DNA of 64,000 nucleotides from an uncultured Bacteroidales bacterium. GTDB lineage: Bacteria; Bacteroidota; Bacteroidia; Bacteroidales; Marinilabiliaceae. Below are positions 8,387 to 17,091 of this stretch, one piece after another. Below the pieces are notes generated by a model. It was not told the origin of the DNA. It saw only the letters and a list, made by a program, of their open reading frames with translations, and made no database searches. Every line of letters starts with the position of its first letter. Position 1 is the stretch's first letter. Location of the stretch: the NCBI GenBank assembly GCA_937892095.1, contig CALAVC010000224.1, positions 54,366-118,365 of the forward strand. The letters are read 5' to 3'. Made by a program: the position numbers and the translations under genes.

Positions 8387-8752
8387 ATGGAAGTAATAAA
8401 TATCAAAGGCACCGACGATACGCCATCTATCGTGATGGATAAAGACGCCAACATCATCGAATTCTCCGGTCGCTCGCTCCCCGAAGACGTTGCCACTTTC
8501 TATGGCCCCGCTCTCGCTTGGATAGACGAGTTCGTCAACGACCCCAACGAACACACCGATGTCTGCTTCAAACTCGAGTATTTCAACACAGCCTCCTCTA
8601 AAATACTCCTCGACATACTCCTCAAGTTCGAGCCCATTGCCGACAATGTTACCATCAAGTGGCACTACCACGAAGACGAAGAAGACATCCTCGATGCTGG
8701 CAAAGAATACGAAGATATCGTTGAAGTACCTTTCGAATTCGTAGAATACTAA
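8387..8752 (+). CDS. SiaC-family regulatory phosphoprotein (DUF1987)
   Basis: 121 residues, acidic, without signal peptide. The start MEVINIKGTDDTPSIVMD, the phrase IEFSGRSLPEDVATFYGP, and FKLEYFNTASSKILLDILLK (Ser-Ser in a STAS-like position) are the DUF1987/SiaC pattern. The protein should be the anti-sigma-antagonist-like substrate of the upstream SiaB-type kinase; its phosphorylation state would decide which partner it binds. The target here is unknown. The two genes are 50 bp apart and in the same direction. Confidence 0.85.
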   Translation: MEVINIKGTDDTPSIVMDKDANIIEFSGRSLPEDVATFYGPALAWIDEFVNDPNEHTDVCFKLEYFNTASSKILLDILLKFEPIADNVTIKWHYHEDEEDILDAGKEYEDIVEVPFEFVEY

Positions 8753-8840
8753 GCAATCTCCCCCACTCCTCACCACAAACACCCGATAGTCAAAGCACGG
8801 CAACTAAAGCCCGACCACTAAAAACATAAAACAAAAAAAC

Positions 8841-8906
8841 AAACAGTCCTTACCCCGACAACTAAATCAACACTCTAATGGGTTTGGGGCTGTTTATTTT
8901 TTCTTT
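8841..8906 (+). terminator. Imperfect terminator-like hairpin between siaC-like gene and ABC exporter
   Basis: AAACAG (8841-8846) pairs with CTGTTT (8890-8895), extended inward by C-rich/G-rich pairing (8848-8855 with 8880-8889), and followed by a T-rich tract (8896-8902). It could end the siaB/siaC transcript or attenuate read-through into the exporter gene. The loop is long and the stem broken, so the call is tentative. Confidence 0.45.
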
Positions 8907-8922
8907 CTGAATACATTTCGAG

Positions 8923-11900
8923 ATGAGCGAAGAGATACTTGAACACTTGATGAAACTCTTTGGCATCATCGCCAAGCAAGGCGGCGGTGCCAGCGGGATC
9001 GAAGTGGAGTTTGTTAGCAAATTCTTAAAATCTCAACTCGGCGACGCAGCTGTAGAACAATACCTCGAAATGTTCAAAAGCGAAGCCAACAAAGGCGTCA
9101 AGTTCGACGAGAAAGGTCGACTCATAGTCGCTGTGGGCGATAGCATGAAAGTGCTCGGCATCTGTCGCAAAGCCAACAAAGCCCTCTCCAAAGAACAAAA
9201 AGTCGTCGTACTCGTCCGACTCTACGAAATGGAACGAGTATACACCGAGGGCATAAAAAATGGCACAATCAATGTCAACGTCAACGAAGACGGGACAGAC
9301 ATGGCTGCCGAGACAATCAAGTTGCGCGAAGAAGTCATCAAGACTGCTGGCGAAGTATTCCGACTCGAAGTAAAGGAAATAGACAACATCAAGCTCTTCT
9401 GCAACCAAGACAACCAACACAGTTTCGACATCGAAGACTTCCTATTGGCCGACGACGCTGCCGACGACACCTACAAAGCCGCCGTTCACGTCAAGGACGA
9501 CAACCTCGATGGCTTCCTCTCCATTCTGCAAATAAAGAGTGCTGACCTATACTTCGTCAAGTACGTAGGCAGTCGCGAAGTATCCATCAATGGTCTCGCC
9601 ATTGACAGCGGGACAGTCTATCCTCTCCCTGGCGGTAGCTTCATCAAGACGCCCACAGGTCTCATGTACTACACCGACATCGTAGCACGTCTGGCCAAGG
9701 AAAGCAATGTCGCCAAAATATCTTTTGAAGTCAAAGACGTCAATTTCGTCTTTAAGACTGGTGGCATCGGACTCCGACACATCAACATGGCCGAAGAGCA
9801 AGGCAAACTTGTCGGCATAATGGGTGCCTCAGGTGCAGGCAAAACAACATTGCTCAACGTCCTTTGTGGCAACGAAGCGCCAACAACGGGCGAAGTCCTT
9901 ATCAACGGGCTCAACCTGCACACTCAAAAAGAACAACTCGAAGGCGTCATAGGTCTCATACCACAAGACGACCTCCTCATCGAAGAGCTAACAGTCTACC
10001 AAAACCTCTACTACAATGCTAAGCTATGTTTCAGAAGCCTTAGCGAAGAAGAAATCAACGAACGAGTAGACAAAACACTCAAAGACCTCGGACTCTACGA
10101 GCGTAAAGACCTACAAGTAGGCTCGCCACTCAACAAAATGATTAGTGGCGGTCAGCGTAAACGACTCAACATCGCTCTCGAACTTATCCGCGAACCGGGA
10201 ATACTCTTCGTCGACGAACCAACATCAGGTCTTTCAAGTCGCGACTCCGAAAACGTCATGAATCTCTTGCGCGAACTATCGCTCAAAGGAAAACTCGTTT
10301 TTGTCGTCATTCACCAACCATCTTCGGACATCTACAAGATGTTCGACAAAATGTTTATTCTCGACACTGGTGGATACCCAGTCTACTATGGCAACCCCAC
10401 CGAAAGCATAACATATTTCAAGCGCGAAGACGGACAAGCCAATGCCGACGTCGGTCAGTGCCCCACTTGTGGTAACGTCAATCCCGAACTCGTCTTCAAC
10501 ATCCTCGATGCCAGCGTACGCGACGAATTTGGCAACACACTCAACAAGCGTAAGAAAACTGCCGAAGAGTGGAATAAGTCCTACAATGAAAAAATCCTTC
10601 CCAAAATACCAACCGTACGAACCGTAGACGAACAACCACCCAAATCGCTCGACATACCCAGTTGGTTTAAGCAATTCTGGATATACACGCAACGCGACTT
10701 CTGGGCAAAAATAAGCAACACGCAGTATATCCTCCTCAACATACTCGAAGCGCCAGTCCTCGGTTTCGTCCTTGCCTACCTCATCCGCTACATAGTCGAC
10801 CCCGACTCCGACGTCTACATCTTCCGCGAAAATGCCAACATACCCATCTACATCTTCATGGGTACGGTCGTTGCCATATTCTTCGGGCTTATCATTAGTG
10901 CCGAAGAAATATTCAAAGACGCAAAAATACTCAAGCGCGAAGCATTCCTAAACCTCAGCCGTTCGGCCTACCTAATGTCCAAGATTGTCATTCTTATGGG
11001 CATATCTGCCATTCAGATGATACTCTTCATTCTTGTGGGCAATGCTGAAATACAATTCACAGGAATGAACTGGGAATTTTGGGTAATGCTATTCTCCGTT
11101 GCCGTCTCGTCCAACATACTCGGACTAATCATTTCTTCCACGTTCAACTCCATCGTTACCATCTACATCATGATACCACTTATCATGATTCCTCAGATGG
11201 TGCTCGGCGGCGCTATGTTTACATTCGATAAGCTAAACAAAGACATTTCAGCCGTTGACAAAGTGCCACTCGTGGCCGAGGTAATCCCAGCGCGCTATGC
11301 TTACGAAGGTCTCATCGTACATCAGTACAAGAACAATAAATTCGAGACGCGATTCTTCGACGACAAGATGGCCGAAAGCCAAGCCGACTTCAAGCAAGTA
11401 TACTACCTGCCCAAACTCAAAGACGCACTCGACAACGTCCGTACTCTGCAAGAAAAACAACAAGTAGACGACAAGTCTTTCAAAGCCGACCTCGCACTCC
11501 TCCACAACGAACTCGGCAAAGAAATGCATCGCCACCCCGAAATAGCGTTTGATAGCCACGACCGACTCACCCCCATCGACTTTGGTGCAGATGTCTATGC
11601 CGATACCAAAGCCTACATAGCCAAGCTCGAACAGCTCTACCAAGAAGCCTTTATGCAGGCCAACCAAAGTCGTGAGAACAAAATAAACTACTACCTCGAA
11701 AAGCAGAAAGACATATATAACAGACTCAAAGACGAGTGCTCCAACGAAGCCGTAGCCGATGTCGTCACCAAGACGTTCGACAAGAACAAAATCCTTCGTG
11801 ATGGCGACCGACTAATACAAATTAAGGACCCCATCTATCAAATGCCCGAACCAGAAGGCATACTTCGCTTCCGTTGCCACTTCTTTGCACCCTACAAATA

Positions 11901-12162
11901 TTTCTTCGGCACGTATATTGATACAATTTGGTTCAACGTCTTGGCCGTATGGGTCATATCCGCCTTCCTCTACTGCTTGCTCTATTACGACGTAGTCCGT
12001 AAGAGTTTTGAGAAAATTGGCGACTTCAAACTTGGCAAGAAATTAGAACCTATCATGGCTAAGATTTCTGCCACTGTTAAAACGTTATTCGCTTCGTTCC
12101 GTAAAAAGAAAGAAGAAACAAAAGCCACAACCAAAAAGACCGAAAAAGCAACTTCTAAATAA
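8923..12162 (+). CDS. ABC exporter (ABCG/ABC-2 type half transporter) with N-terminal helical and FHA-like domains
   Basis: 1079 residues. Residues 1-150 are helical and resemble a TerB-like module. Residues about 185-245 have an FHA-like beta pattern (REVSINGLAIDSGTVYPLPG). The ATPase follows: Walker A GASGAGKTT at about 301-309, signature ISGGQRKRL near 407, Walker B ILFVDEPTSGL near 427. An ABC-2 permease begins near 600, with about five hydrophobic helices before residue 780, a large soluble insert (about 785-995), a final helix near 1005-1022 and a Lys-rich tail. The order ATPase-then-permease is the ABCG layout, so it probably works as a dimer. The cargo is unknown; the following lipoprotein and secreted-protein genes are natural candidates for partners. 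Confidence 0.88.
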   Translation: MSEEILEHLMKLFGIIAKQGGGASGIEVEFVSKFLKSQLGDAAVEQYLEMFKSEANKGVKFDEKGRLIVAVGDSMKVLGICRKANKALSKEQKVVVLVRLYEMERVYTEGIKNGTINVNVNEDGTDMAAETIKLREEVIKTAGEVFRLEVKEIDNIKLFCNQDNQHSFDIEDFLLADDAADDTYKAAVHVKDDNLDGFLSILQIKSADLYFVKYVGSREVSINGLAIDSGTVYPLPGGSFIKTPTGLMYYTDIVARLAKESNVAKISFEVKDVNFVFKTGGIGLRHINMAEEQGKLVGIMGASGAGKTTLLNVLCGNEAPTTGEVLINGLNLHTQKEQLEGVIGLIPQDDLLIEELTVYQNLYYNAKLCFRSLSEEEINERVDKTLKDLGLYERKDLQVGSPLNKMISGGQRKRLNIALELIREPGILFVDEPTSGLSSRDSENVMNLLRELSLKGKLVFVVIHQPSSDIYKMFDKMFILDTGGYPVYYGNPTESITYFKREDGQANADVGQCPTCGNVNPELVFNILDASVRDEFGNTLNKRKKTAEEWNKSYNEKILPKIPTVRTVDEQPPKSLDIPSWFKQFWIYTQRDFWAKISNTQYILLNILEAPVLGFVLAYLIRYIVDPDSDVYIFRENANIPIYIFMGTVVAIFFGLIISAEEIFKDAKILKREAFLNLSRSAYLMSKIVILMGISAIQMILFILVGNAEIQFTGMNWEFWVMLFSVAVSSNILGLIISSTFNSIVTIYIMIPLIMIPQMVLGGAMFTFDKLNKDISAVDKVPLVAEVIPARYAYEGLIVHQYKNNKFETRFFDDKMAESQADFKQVYYLPKLKDALDNVRTLQEKQQVDDKSFKADLALLHNELGKEMHRHPEIAFDSHDRLTPIDFGADVYADTKAYIAKLEQLYQEAFMQANQSRENKINYYLEKQKDIYNRLKDECSNEAVADVVTKTFDKNKILRDGDRLIQIKDPIYQMPEPEGILRFRCHFFAPYKYFFGTYIDTIWFNVLAVWVISAFLYCLLYYDVVRKSFEKIGDFKLGKKLEPIMAKISATVKTLFASFRKKKEETKATTKKTEKATSK

Positions 12163-12184
12163 ACAAACTAACACACCTAAGCTA

Positions 12185-13084
12185 ATGACACTCAAAAAAT
12201 TATTCATAGCCCTATGCGCCACTCCTCTGCTTGTCGGCTGCACAGGAAGTAAGACATCGCAAGACACATTTGAAGATCTGCCCGACAGCCTCAAAGGTGC
12301 ACCACTCCAACTATCTGAAAACGTAGTTAACGACATGATTCAAAACATCTCGTCGCCAGTCGAGATGGCCAATCAAATTAAAAATAGTGGTGCAGGCTTC
12401 GACCAGTCGGTCCTCAACTCTGCCGACAAGATGAAAGACTACGACACAAGTTTTAAGCGTGCGCTCAATCTCGGTGCCTATAGTGCCGACCTTGGCTATA
12501 TCAACACTTTCAACAAAAACACCGTAGTAGTCTCTTATCTGCTCGCCGTCAAAGAACTTGCCGATGGACTCAATGTCGGTCAGTTCCTCGACTTTAACAC
12601 CCTTAGCCGACTTGCCAAGAATAGCACCAACCTCGATAGCCTCAAGCTACTCTCGGTTAGTAGCTTCAACGAGATGGACCGTTACCTCCGTCAGCAAAAT
12701 CGCTCCAATGTCTCCACAGCCATCGTTGCAGGTGCTTGGGTCGAAGGCATCTACATCACTTGCAAAGTGATTGAGCAAACCAACGACAAAGAACTCGTCA
12801 ACCGACTTGGCGAACAAAAAGATATTGTCAACATCTTGCTCATCATCCTCAACAATTATCGTCAGGATGCCAACTTTGCTAACCTTGTCGCACGCGTCGA
12901 CGGACTCAAGAAAATCTACGACGAAGTAAAAGTTACTACCGAATTTGGCGAACCTGTAACCAAGGAAGTCGATGGCATGCTCATAATTGAACAAAACGCC
13001 ATCACAACAGTAGACATCTCGCCCGAGCAAGTAAGTCAGATAATTGAGCAAGTCAAGAACATTCGTCAGTTCATAGTAGAATAA
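12185..13084 (+). CDS. Putative lipoprotein, copy 1 of a duplicated family
   Basis: 299 residues with a lipoprotein signal (LCATPLLVGC, acylated Cys near residue 19). The mature part is mostly helical and includes the family phrases QNISSPVEMANQIK, LGAYSADLGYINTFNKN, VGQFLDFNTLSRLAKNSTN and AIVAGAWVEGIYIT. I recall related sequences in other Bacteroidota but no known function. A second copy (13630-14547) is nearly superimposable over its whole length. It begins 22 bp after the ABC exporter stop and is followed by a small secreted protein gene, so the three are probably one transcript. Confidence 0.75.
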   Translation: MTLKKLFIALCATPLLVGCTGSKTSQDTFEDLPDSLKGAPLQLSENVVNDMIQNISSPVEMANQIKNSGAGFDQSVLNSADKMKDYDTSFKRALNLGAYSADLGYINTFNKNTVVVSYLLAVKELADGLNVGQFLDFNTLSRLAKNSTNLDSLKLLSVSSFNEMDRYLRQQNRSNVSTAIVAGAWVEGIYITCKVIEQTNDKELVNRLGEQKDIVNILLIILNNYRQDANFANLVARVDGLKKIYDEVKVTTEFGEPVTKEVDGMLIIEQNAITTVDISPEQVSQIIEQVKNIRQFIVE

Positions 13085-13123
13085 AGCTCAACCGCCCCAC
13101 AGAATGTAAGTAACCATTCCGCC

Positions 13124-13567
13124 ATGAAAAAAATGCTCATGTCCCTACTTGCTCTTGTAGCTTGCGCAGTCGGTTCGCACGCCCAATGTGGCGACGAACT
13201 CATGAAGCAGGCTCTCGGTGCTATGGGCAATTATCAATACATCAAAGACTTCGACATAAAGTTGCCGGCGGCATCGAGCAAGACTGGCACAAAATTTTCT
13301 GTTGTGCTCAATAGCCGCACCCACTATCAGGTCAACATAGCCAACGGAACTACCAACACCGAAAATGTCATCGTGCAGATATTCGATGGCGATAAACTCC
13401 TCGGCACCAACTTTGCTAATGGCAAGACATTCTCTGTTTTCCAATTTATATGCAGTAAGACAGGTGCTTATAAGCTCAACGTATTCTGCAATGGTGGTAC
13501 CGATGCTTGCGCACGTGCAGTCCTATCGCTCGTCAAGCAATATTCCGAAGCCGAAATGCCTAAGTAA
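13124..13567 (+). CDS. Small secreted protein, copy 1 of a duplicated family
   Basis: 147 residues with a signal peptide (MKKMLMSLLALVACAVGSHA, cleavage before QCGDEL). The mature domain of about 125 residues has a beta-sandwich-like pattern (FSVVLNSRTHYQVNIA, VIVQIFDGDKLLGTN, FICSKTGAYKLNVFC) and four cysteines that could form two disulfides, which suits the periplasm or cell surface. The pattern is loosely like pre-peptidase C-terminal (PPC-type) domains, but I would not assign it. The gene lies between the two lipoprotein copies and has its own paralogue at 14573. Confidence 0.72.
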   Translation: MKKMLMSLLALVACAVGSHAQCGDELMKQALGAMGNYQYIKDFDIKLPAASSKTGTKFSVVLNSRTHYQVNIANGTTNTENVIVQIFDGDKLLGTNFANGKTFSVFQFICSKTGAYKLNVFCNGGTDACARAVLSLVKQYSEAEMPK

Positions 13568-13629
13568 CACCACAAATATCCAAATAGAACAAACGAAAAA
13601 CACCAATCAAGCTAAGCAAATCAATCACA

Positions 13630-14547
13630 ATGAAACTGCAATATATCTTTGGCGGCTTTGCCGTAGCATCACTCTCACTATCGGTGAGCAGTTGCATATC
13701 GGGAAATAGTAATAACGAGCTTGCAGACATCCCCGCAGGCGACCAGATGGCCGACACATCTCTCATAGTATCGGGCGAAGTGGTCAGCGACATGATTCAG
13801 AACATCTCGTCGCCAGTCGAGATGGCCAACGAAGTCAAAGGCACGGGTGTCGGTTTCTCGCAGAACTTGCTCAACCCTGCCGGACAAGAAAACAAGTACG
13901 AAACAAGCTTCAAGAAAGCAGTCAATTTGGGTGTTTACGCTGCCGACCTTGGCTACATCAACACTTTCAACAAGAACCTTGTCGTAGTCGACTATCTTGG
14001 CTCCATCAAACGTCTGTCTGACGGCATCGGTGTCGGTCAGTTCCTCGATTTCAACACTCTCACCCGACTCGCTAAGAACAGCACCAACCTCGATAGCCTC
14101 AAGCAACTCTCCGTAACAAGCTTCAACGACATCGACCGCTACCTTCGTGAGCAGAACCGCTCTAATGTCTCCACGGCCATAGTGGTTGGCACATGGGTCG
14201 AAGGTCTATACATCACCAGCTCGGTTGTTAAGCAAACGGGTGATAAAGGTCTTATCGATCGTCTTGGCGAACAAAAAGACATAGTCGAAATAATTCGCAT
14301 AGTTGTCAACGCATATAGCCGTTCCGACCGCGACTACAAGAACCTTTCAACCAAGATTGAAGAGCTCCGTAAGATTTACGAGGGAGTGCGTGTAACTACC
14401 GAAATGGGTGTCCCCGAAACAAAAGAAGTTGACGGCATGCTCGTCATCGTACAAAACGAAATTACAACAATAGATTTTGCCGACGACCAAGTGGTGAACA
14501 ACATCATTGGCAAGATTGCCGAAATCCGCTCAATGCTCGTCGAATAA
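13630..14547 (+). CDS. Putative lipoprotein, copy 2 of the duplicated family
   Basis: 305 residues, lipobox LSLSVSSC (Cys near residue 22). It is collinear with the protein at 12185, with long identical stretches such as QNISSPVEMAN, SADLGYINTFNKN-like YAADLGYINTFNKN, KNSTNLDSLK and RSNVSTAIV. Divergence is greatest just after the lipobox and in the last 60 residues. The retention of the same fold in both copies, with the same downstream partner, suggests that each lipoprotein works with its own small secreted protein. Confidence 0.75.
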   Translation: MKLQYIFGGFAVASLSLSVSSCISGNSNNELADIPAGDQMADTSLIVSGEVVSDMIQNISSPVEMANEVKGTGVGFSQNLLNPAGQENKYETSFKKAVNLGVYAADLGYINTFNKNLVVVDYLGSIKRLSDGIGVGQFLDFNTLTRLAKNSTNLDSLKQLSVTSFNDIDRYLREQNRSNVSTAIVVGTWVEGLYITSSVVKQTGDKGLIDRLGEQKDIVEIIRIVVNAYSRSDRDYKNLSTKIEELRKIYEGVRVTTEMGVPETKEVDGMLVIVQNEITTIDFADDQVVNNIIGKIAEIRSMLVE

Positions 14548-14572
14548 CCTAACACACAAAACTAAAACGAAG

Positions 14573-15013
14573 ATGAAAAGAATATTTTTGGCTCTCGCCT
14601 TTGTATTAGGTCTTGTATGTTCTTCGCTCAGTGCCAAGGCACAGTGTGGCGACGAACTCATGAAAGCTGCTCTCGGTGCCATGGGCAACTACCAGTATAT
14701 TAAAGACTTCGACATAAAACTTGCAAGTGGAGCAAGCAAAGAAGGCACCAAATTCTCTGTCGTGCTCAACAGCCGTACGCAATACCAACTCAACATTGCC
14801 AATGGCTCGTCGAACACGGAGAACGTCATTGTCCAGATTTTTGACGGCGACAAGCTACTTGGTACAAACGCAGCCAATGGCAAGGTGTTCACAGCCTTCC
14901 AATTCCTTTGTAGCAAGACAGGTGCTTACAAGCTCCATGTCTATTGTGAAGGCGGCTCTGAGGCTTGTGCACGTGCAGTCCTATCGCTTGTGAAGCAAAT
15001 TCCTGCCAACTAA
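14573..15013 (+). CDS. Small secreted protein, copy 2 of the duplicated family
   Basis: 146 residues from MKRIFLALAFVLGL, signal peptide ending SAKA before QCGDELMKAALG. It is strongly similar to the protein at 13124 throughout, including IQIFDGDKLLGTN-like VQIFDGDKLLGTN, CSKTGAYKL and ACARAVLSLVKQ, with the cysteines conserved. The frame is open back to 14507 inside the lipoprotein gene; the ATG at 14573 gives a proper signal peptide and a 25-bp gap after the previous stop. Confidence 0.72.
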   Translation: MKRIFLALAFVLGLVCSSLSAKAQCGDELMKAALGAMGNYQYIKDFDIKLASGASKEGTKFSVVLNSRTQYQLNIANGSSNTENVIVQIFDGDKLLGTNAANGKVFTAFQFLCSKTGAYKLHVYCEGGSEACARAVLSLVKQIPAN

Positions 15014-15121
15014 ATGCCATAGGGACATTTTGTTAGAAACCAATTACTCACAAACAAACATCCTATTAATGCATCGAGTTAGCGAATGTGTCAGTAGTAT
15101 GTTTTTCTATACACCAATTTA

Positions 15122-16075
15122 ATGCATGAGGTCAAAACATCTTCAGATCCTTTTTCGGTCATCAGCGGTAAAGTGGTGGCTATTTTCTTCATTGTTTTAG
15201 TATTCATCGTTGTTCTATTCAATTGCTTTACTATTGTCGGTCCGTCGGAACGAGGCGTAAAGGTTACACTTGGTGAGGTTGACAATTTTGTATATCCTCC
15301 GGGCATTGTTTGGAAAGCTCCGTTCGTTACGCGAGTCAATAAATTCGTCTTGCAACCAAAGACCTACGAAGTTAGCTTCGAGGTTGGCGACAATGGAGCC
15401 ATAACAAAAGACATGCAGACAGTTGGTGCAACAGTGTCGGTTCGTTATACCTACGACGAGAATCGCATTCTTGAAATTGTCAAGAAATACGCCAACGATG
15501 CCATCATAGAGTCGGCAATGCGCGACAACATCAAAGCGAGCCTTAAAGAAACCACTGGTAAGTATTCTATCTATGCGCTCGTCGAGGAACAAAATAAGAT
15601 TACGCAAGAGGTGTCGGCAGCTATACTTTCTCGCATGTCTGACTACCCCATTGCCATTGCTCAGACCACCATTACCAATTGGGATTGGAGCGACGACTTT
15701 GACAAGCAGATAAAGGAGACGGCTAACCGCAATCAGCAGATTAAAGTGGCCGAAGCCGAAGCCAACATAGCAGCCGCACAAGCACAAAAACTTGTCAAAG
15801 AGGCAGAGGCTAAAAAGCAAGCTGCAGAGCTCGACGCTCAGGCTAAGATTGCAGCAGCTCGTGGCGCTGCCGAAGCCAAAAAATTGGCTGCCGATGCGCA
15901 GGCTTATGAGAATCAGCAGATTGCCAAAAATATGCAGACCATGCAAGCACAATGGAACTACGAGATAGAACTCGAACGTGCCAAGCGTTGGAATGGTAAG
16001 CAAGTCTCCGACGCAGCCTACATTGTGCCTGGCACAGGTGCTGTGGTGCCACTTACTGGCATTAAGTCGAAGTAG
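15122..16075 (+). CDS. SPFH/prohibitin-family membrane protein
   Basis: 317 residues. An N-terminal membrane anchor (about 18-40, AIFFIVLVFIVVLFNCF) is followed by an SPFH/band-7 domain (VGPSERGVKVTLGEV to about residue 200) and a long Ala/Glu/Lys-rich coiled coil (about 200-285). Such proteins form large oligomeric rings that scaffold membrane microdomains or control membrane proteases. It is 108 bp after the last duplicated gene and shares its direction; whether it belongs with the exporter system cannot be decided from spacing alone. The terminator at 16108 ends the stretch. Confidence 0.88.
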   Translation: MHEVKTSSDPFSVISGKVVAIFFIVLVFIVVLFNCFTIVGPSERGVKVTLGEVDNFVYPPGIVWKAPFVTRVNKFVLQPKTYEVSFEVGDNGAITKDMQTVGATVSVRYTYDENRILEIVKKYANDAIIESAMRDNIKASLKETTGKYSIYALVEEQNKITQEVSAAILSRMSDYPIAIAQTTITNWDWSDDFDKQIKETANRNQQIKVAEAEANIAAAQAQKLVKEAEAKKQAAELDAQAKIAAARGAAEAKKLAADAQAYENQQIAKNMQTMQAQWNYEIELERAKRWNGKQVSDAAYIVPGTGAVVPLTGIKSK

Positions 16076-16107
16076 CGACTATTTAATTTACCCTCTGACA
16101 TATAGTG

Positions 16108-16140
16108 AGCCTCTACATGATATGTGTAGAGGCTTTATTT
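16108..16140 (+). terminator. Rho-independent terminator after the SPFH gene
   Basis: A perfect 10-bp stem (16108-16117 with 16125-16134) with a 7-nt loop and a T-rich tail. It closes the run that began with the siaB-like gene. The frame of the next gene is open across this hairpin, another reason to place that gene's start at 16183. Confidence 0.8.
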
Positions 16141-16182
16141 TGTTTTTGTTTTATCTTTATGTGTGTTATAAATCCCGAAAGT

Positions 16183-17091
16183 ATGAAACATTTAACATCT
16201 GTAATTGGTTTGTTGTTTGCACTTTGCGCGACGGCACAAGAATATAGTGTTGAGTTATCTCGTCGCAACAGTCTATATTTGGTAGACACCAAAATTGGTG
16301 GGCATACCGAAAAATTCACATTTGACACAGGTGCATCATGTACTATGATCAATAGCGACCTATGCACGTTGTTAAAAAGTGAGGGACACCTTACGGAACC
16401 TCAACTTTCGACGGTGCTCGTAACGATGGCCGATGAAAGTGAAATAGAATGTCGTGTGGTCTACATAGACGAACTGGAAATAGGCAGTGCAAAATTTCAG
16501 GACGTCAAAGCGTTATGCGTGCCAGGGTCTGATGCAGAACCCCTTGTTGGGCATACTATTATCGAACGCATGAGCCGTCATTCGTTTCAGGGGAATAGGC
16601 TGACTTTTGAGCTATTGCCAGCCGAAAGGCAGAAGTACTTGATGGATTGCAATTGGGCAAGCGATCTTCTTAATTATGGAAGTGGATCGGAAGCAGAACT
16701 TCAAGAGGTGTATGATATGTTAACGCCATATTTTAATAATCAAACGATTGTTTCCGAAGACTTGGATATTTATTGTAGGGCAGTGTATAACCTTGATAGG
16801 TTTGATGAGTTTGTAGTGGCATTCGAGAGGTTGGCCGAAGACAAATCATACGACACACCGACTGACATGTACGATTGTTTGACAGTCGCCTATGCTGTGA
16901 TAGGCAAACTGAGCGAAGCAAAAATGTATCTTGACAAATACGTGCAGAGCGAAGATACGGACCAAGAAATAGTTGGTTACCTACATTTTATGCTTGCCGA
17001 GAAAATGTTGTACGCAGGGCAGTATGACGAAGTCTTGCACTATGTTGGTCTGCTAAAAGAAATGAATTATAAGCCAGAGAAAGATGAATAA
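16183..17091 (+). CDS. Secreted retropepsin-like aspartic protease with helical C-terminal half
   Basis: 302 residues from MKHLTSVIGLLFALCATAQ, a signal peptide. The protease half has the catalytic DTG (FTFDTGAS, residues 46-52) and a later PLVGHTIIERM, as in single-domain clan AA proteases that act as dimers. The C-terminal half (from about 165) is helical and TPR-like (YDCLTVAYAVIGKLSEAKMY). I chose the ATG at 16183 because an earlier start would lie in the terminator and add a non-signal hydrophobic tail. It overlaps the next gene by 8 bp, suggesting coupled expression. Confidence 0.75.
   Translation: MKHLTSVIGLLFALCATAQEYSVELSRRNSLYLVDTKIGGHTEKFTFDTGASCTMINSDLCTLLKSEGHLTEPQLSTVLVTMADESEIECRVVYIDELEIGSAKFQDVKALCVPGSDAEPLVGHTIIERMSRHSFQGNRLTFELLPAERQKYLMDCNWASDLLNYGSGSEAELQEVYDMLTPYFNNQTIVSEDLDIYCRAVYNLDRFDEFVVAFERLAEDKSYDTPTDMYDCLTVAYAVIGKLSEAKMYLDKYVQSEDTDQEIVGYLHFMLAEKMLYAGQYDEVLHYVGLLKEMNYKPEKDE

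Larger units (their letters stand above)
12185..15013 (+). repeat. Diverged tandem duplication of a lipoprotein plus secreted-protein pair
   Basis: Unit 1 is 12185-13567 and unit 2 is 13630-15013, a period of about 1.45 kb. Gene order, orientation and protein sequence repeat. Some DNA stretches are still identical, for example GCACGTGCAGTCCTATCGCT at about 13510 and 14968, but most codons have diverged, so the duplication is not recent. Confidence 0.8.

Noticed and set aside
15215..16003. 262-residue minus-strand frame opposite the SPFH gene
   Set aside because: Antisense shadow of a strongly recognisable SPFH protein; no domain of its own.
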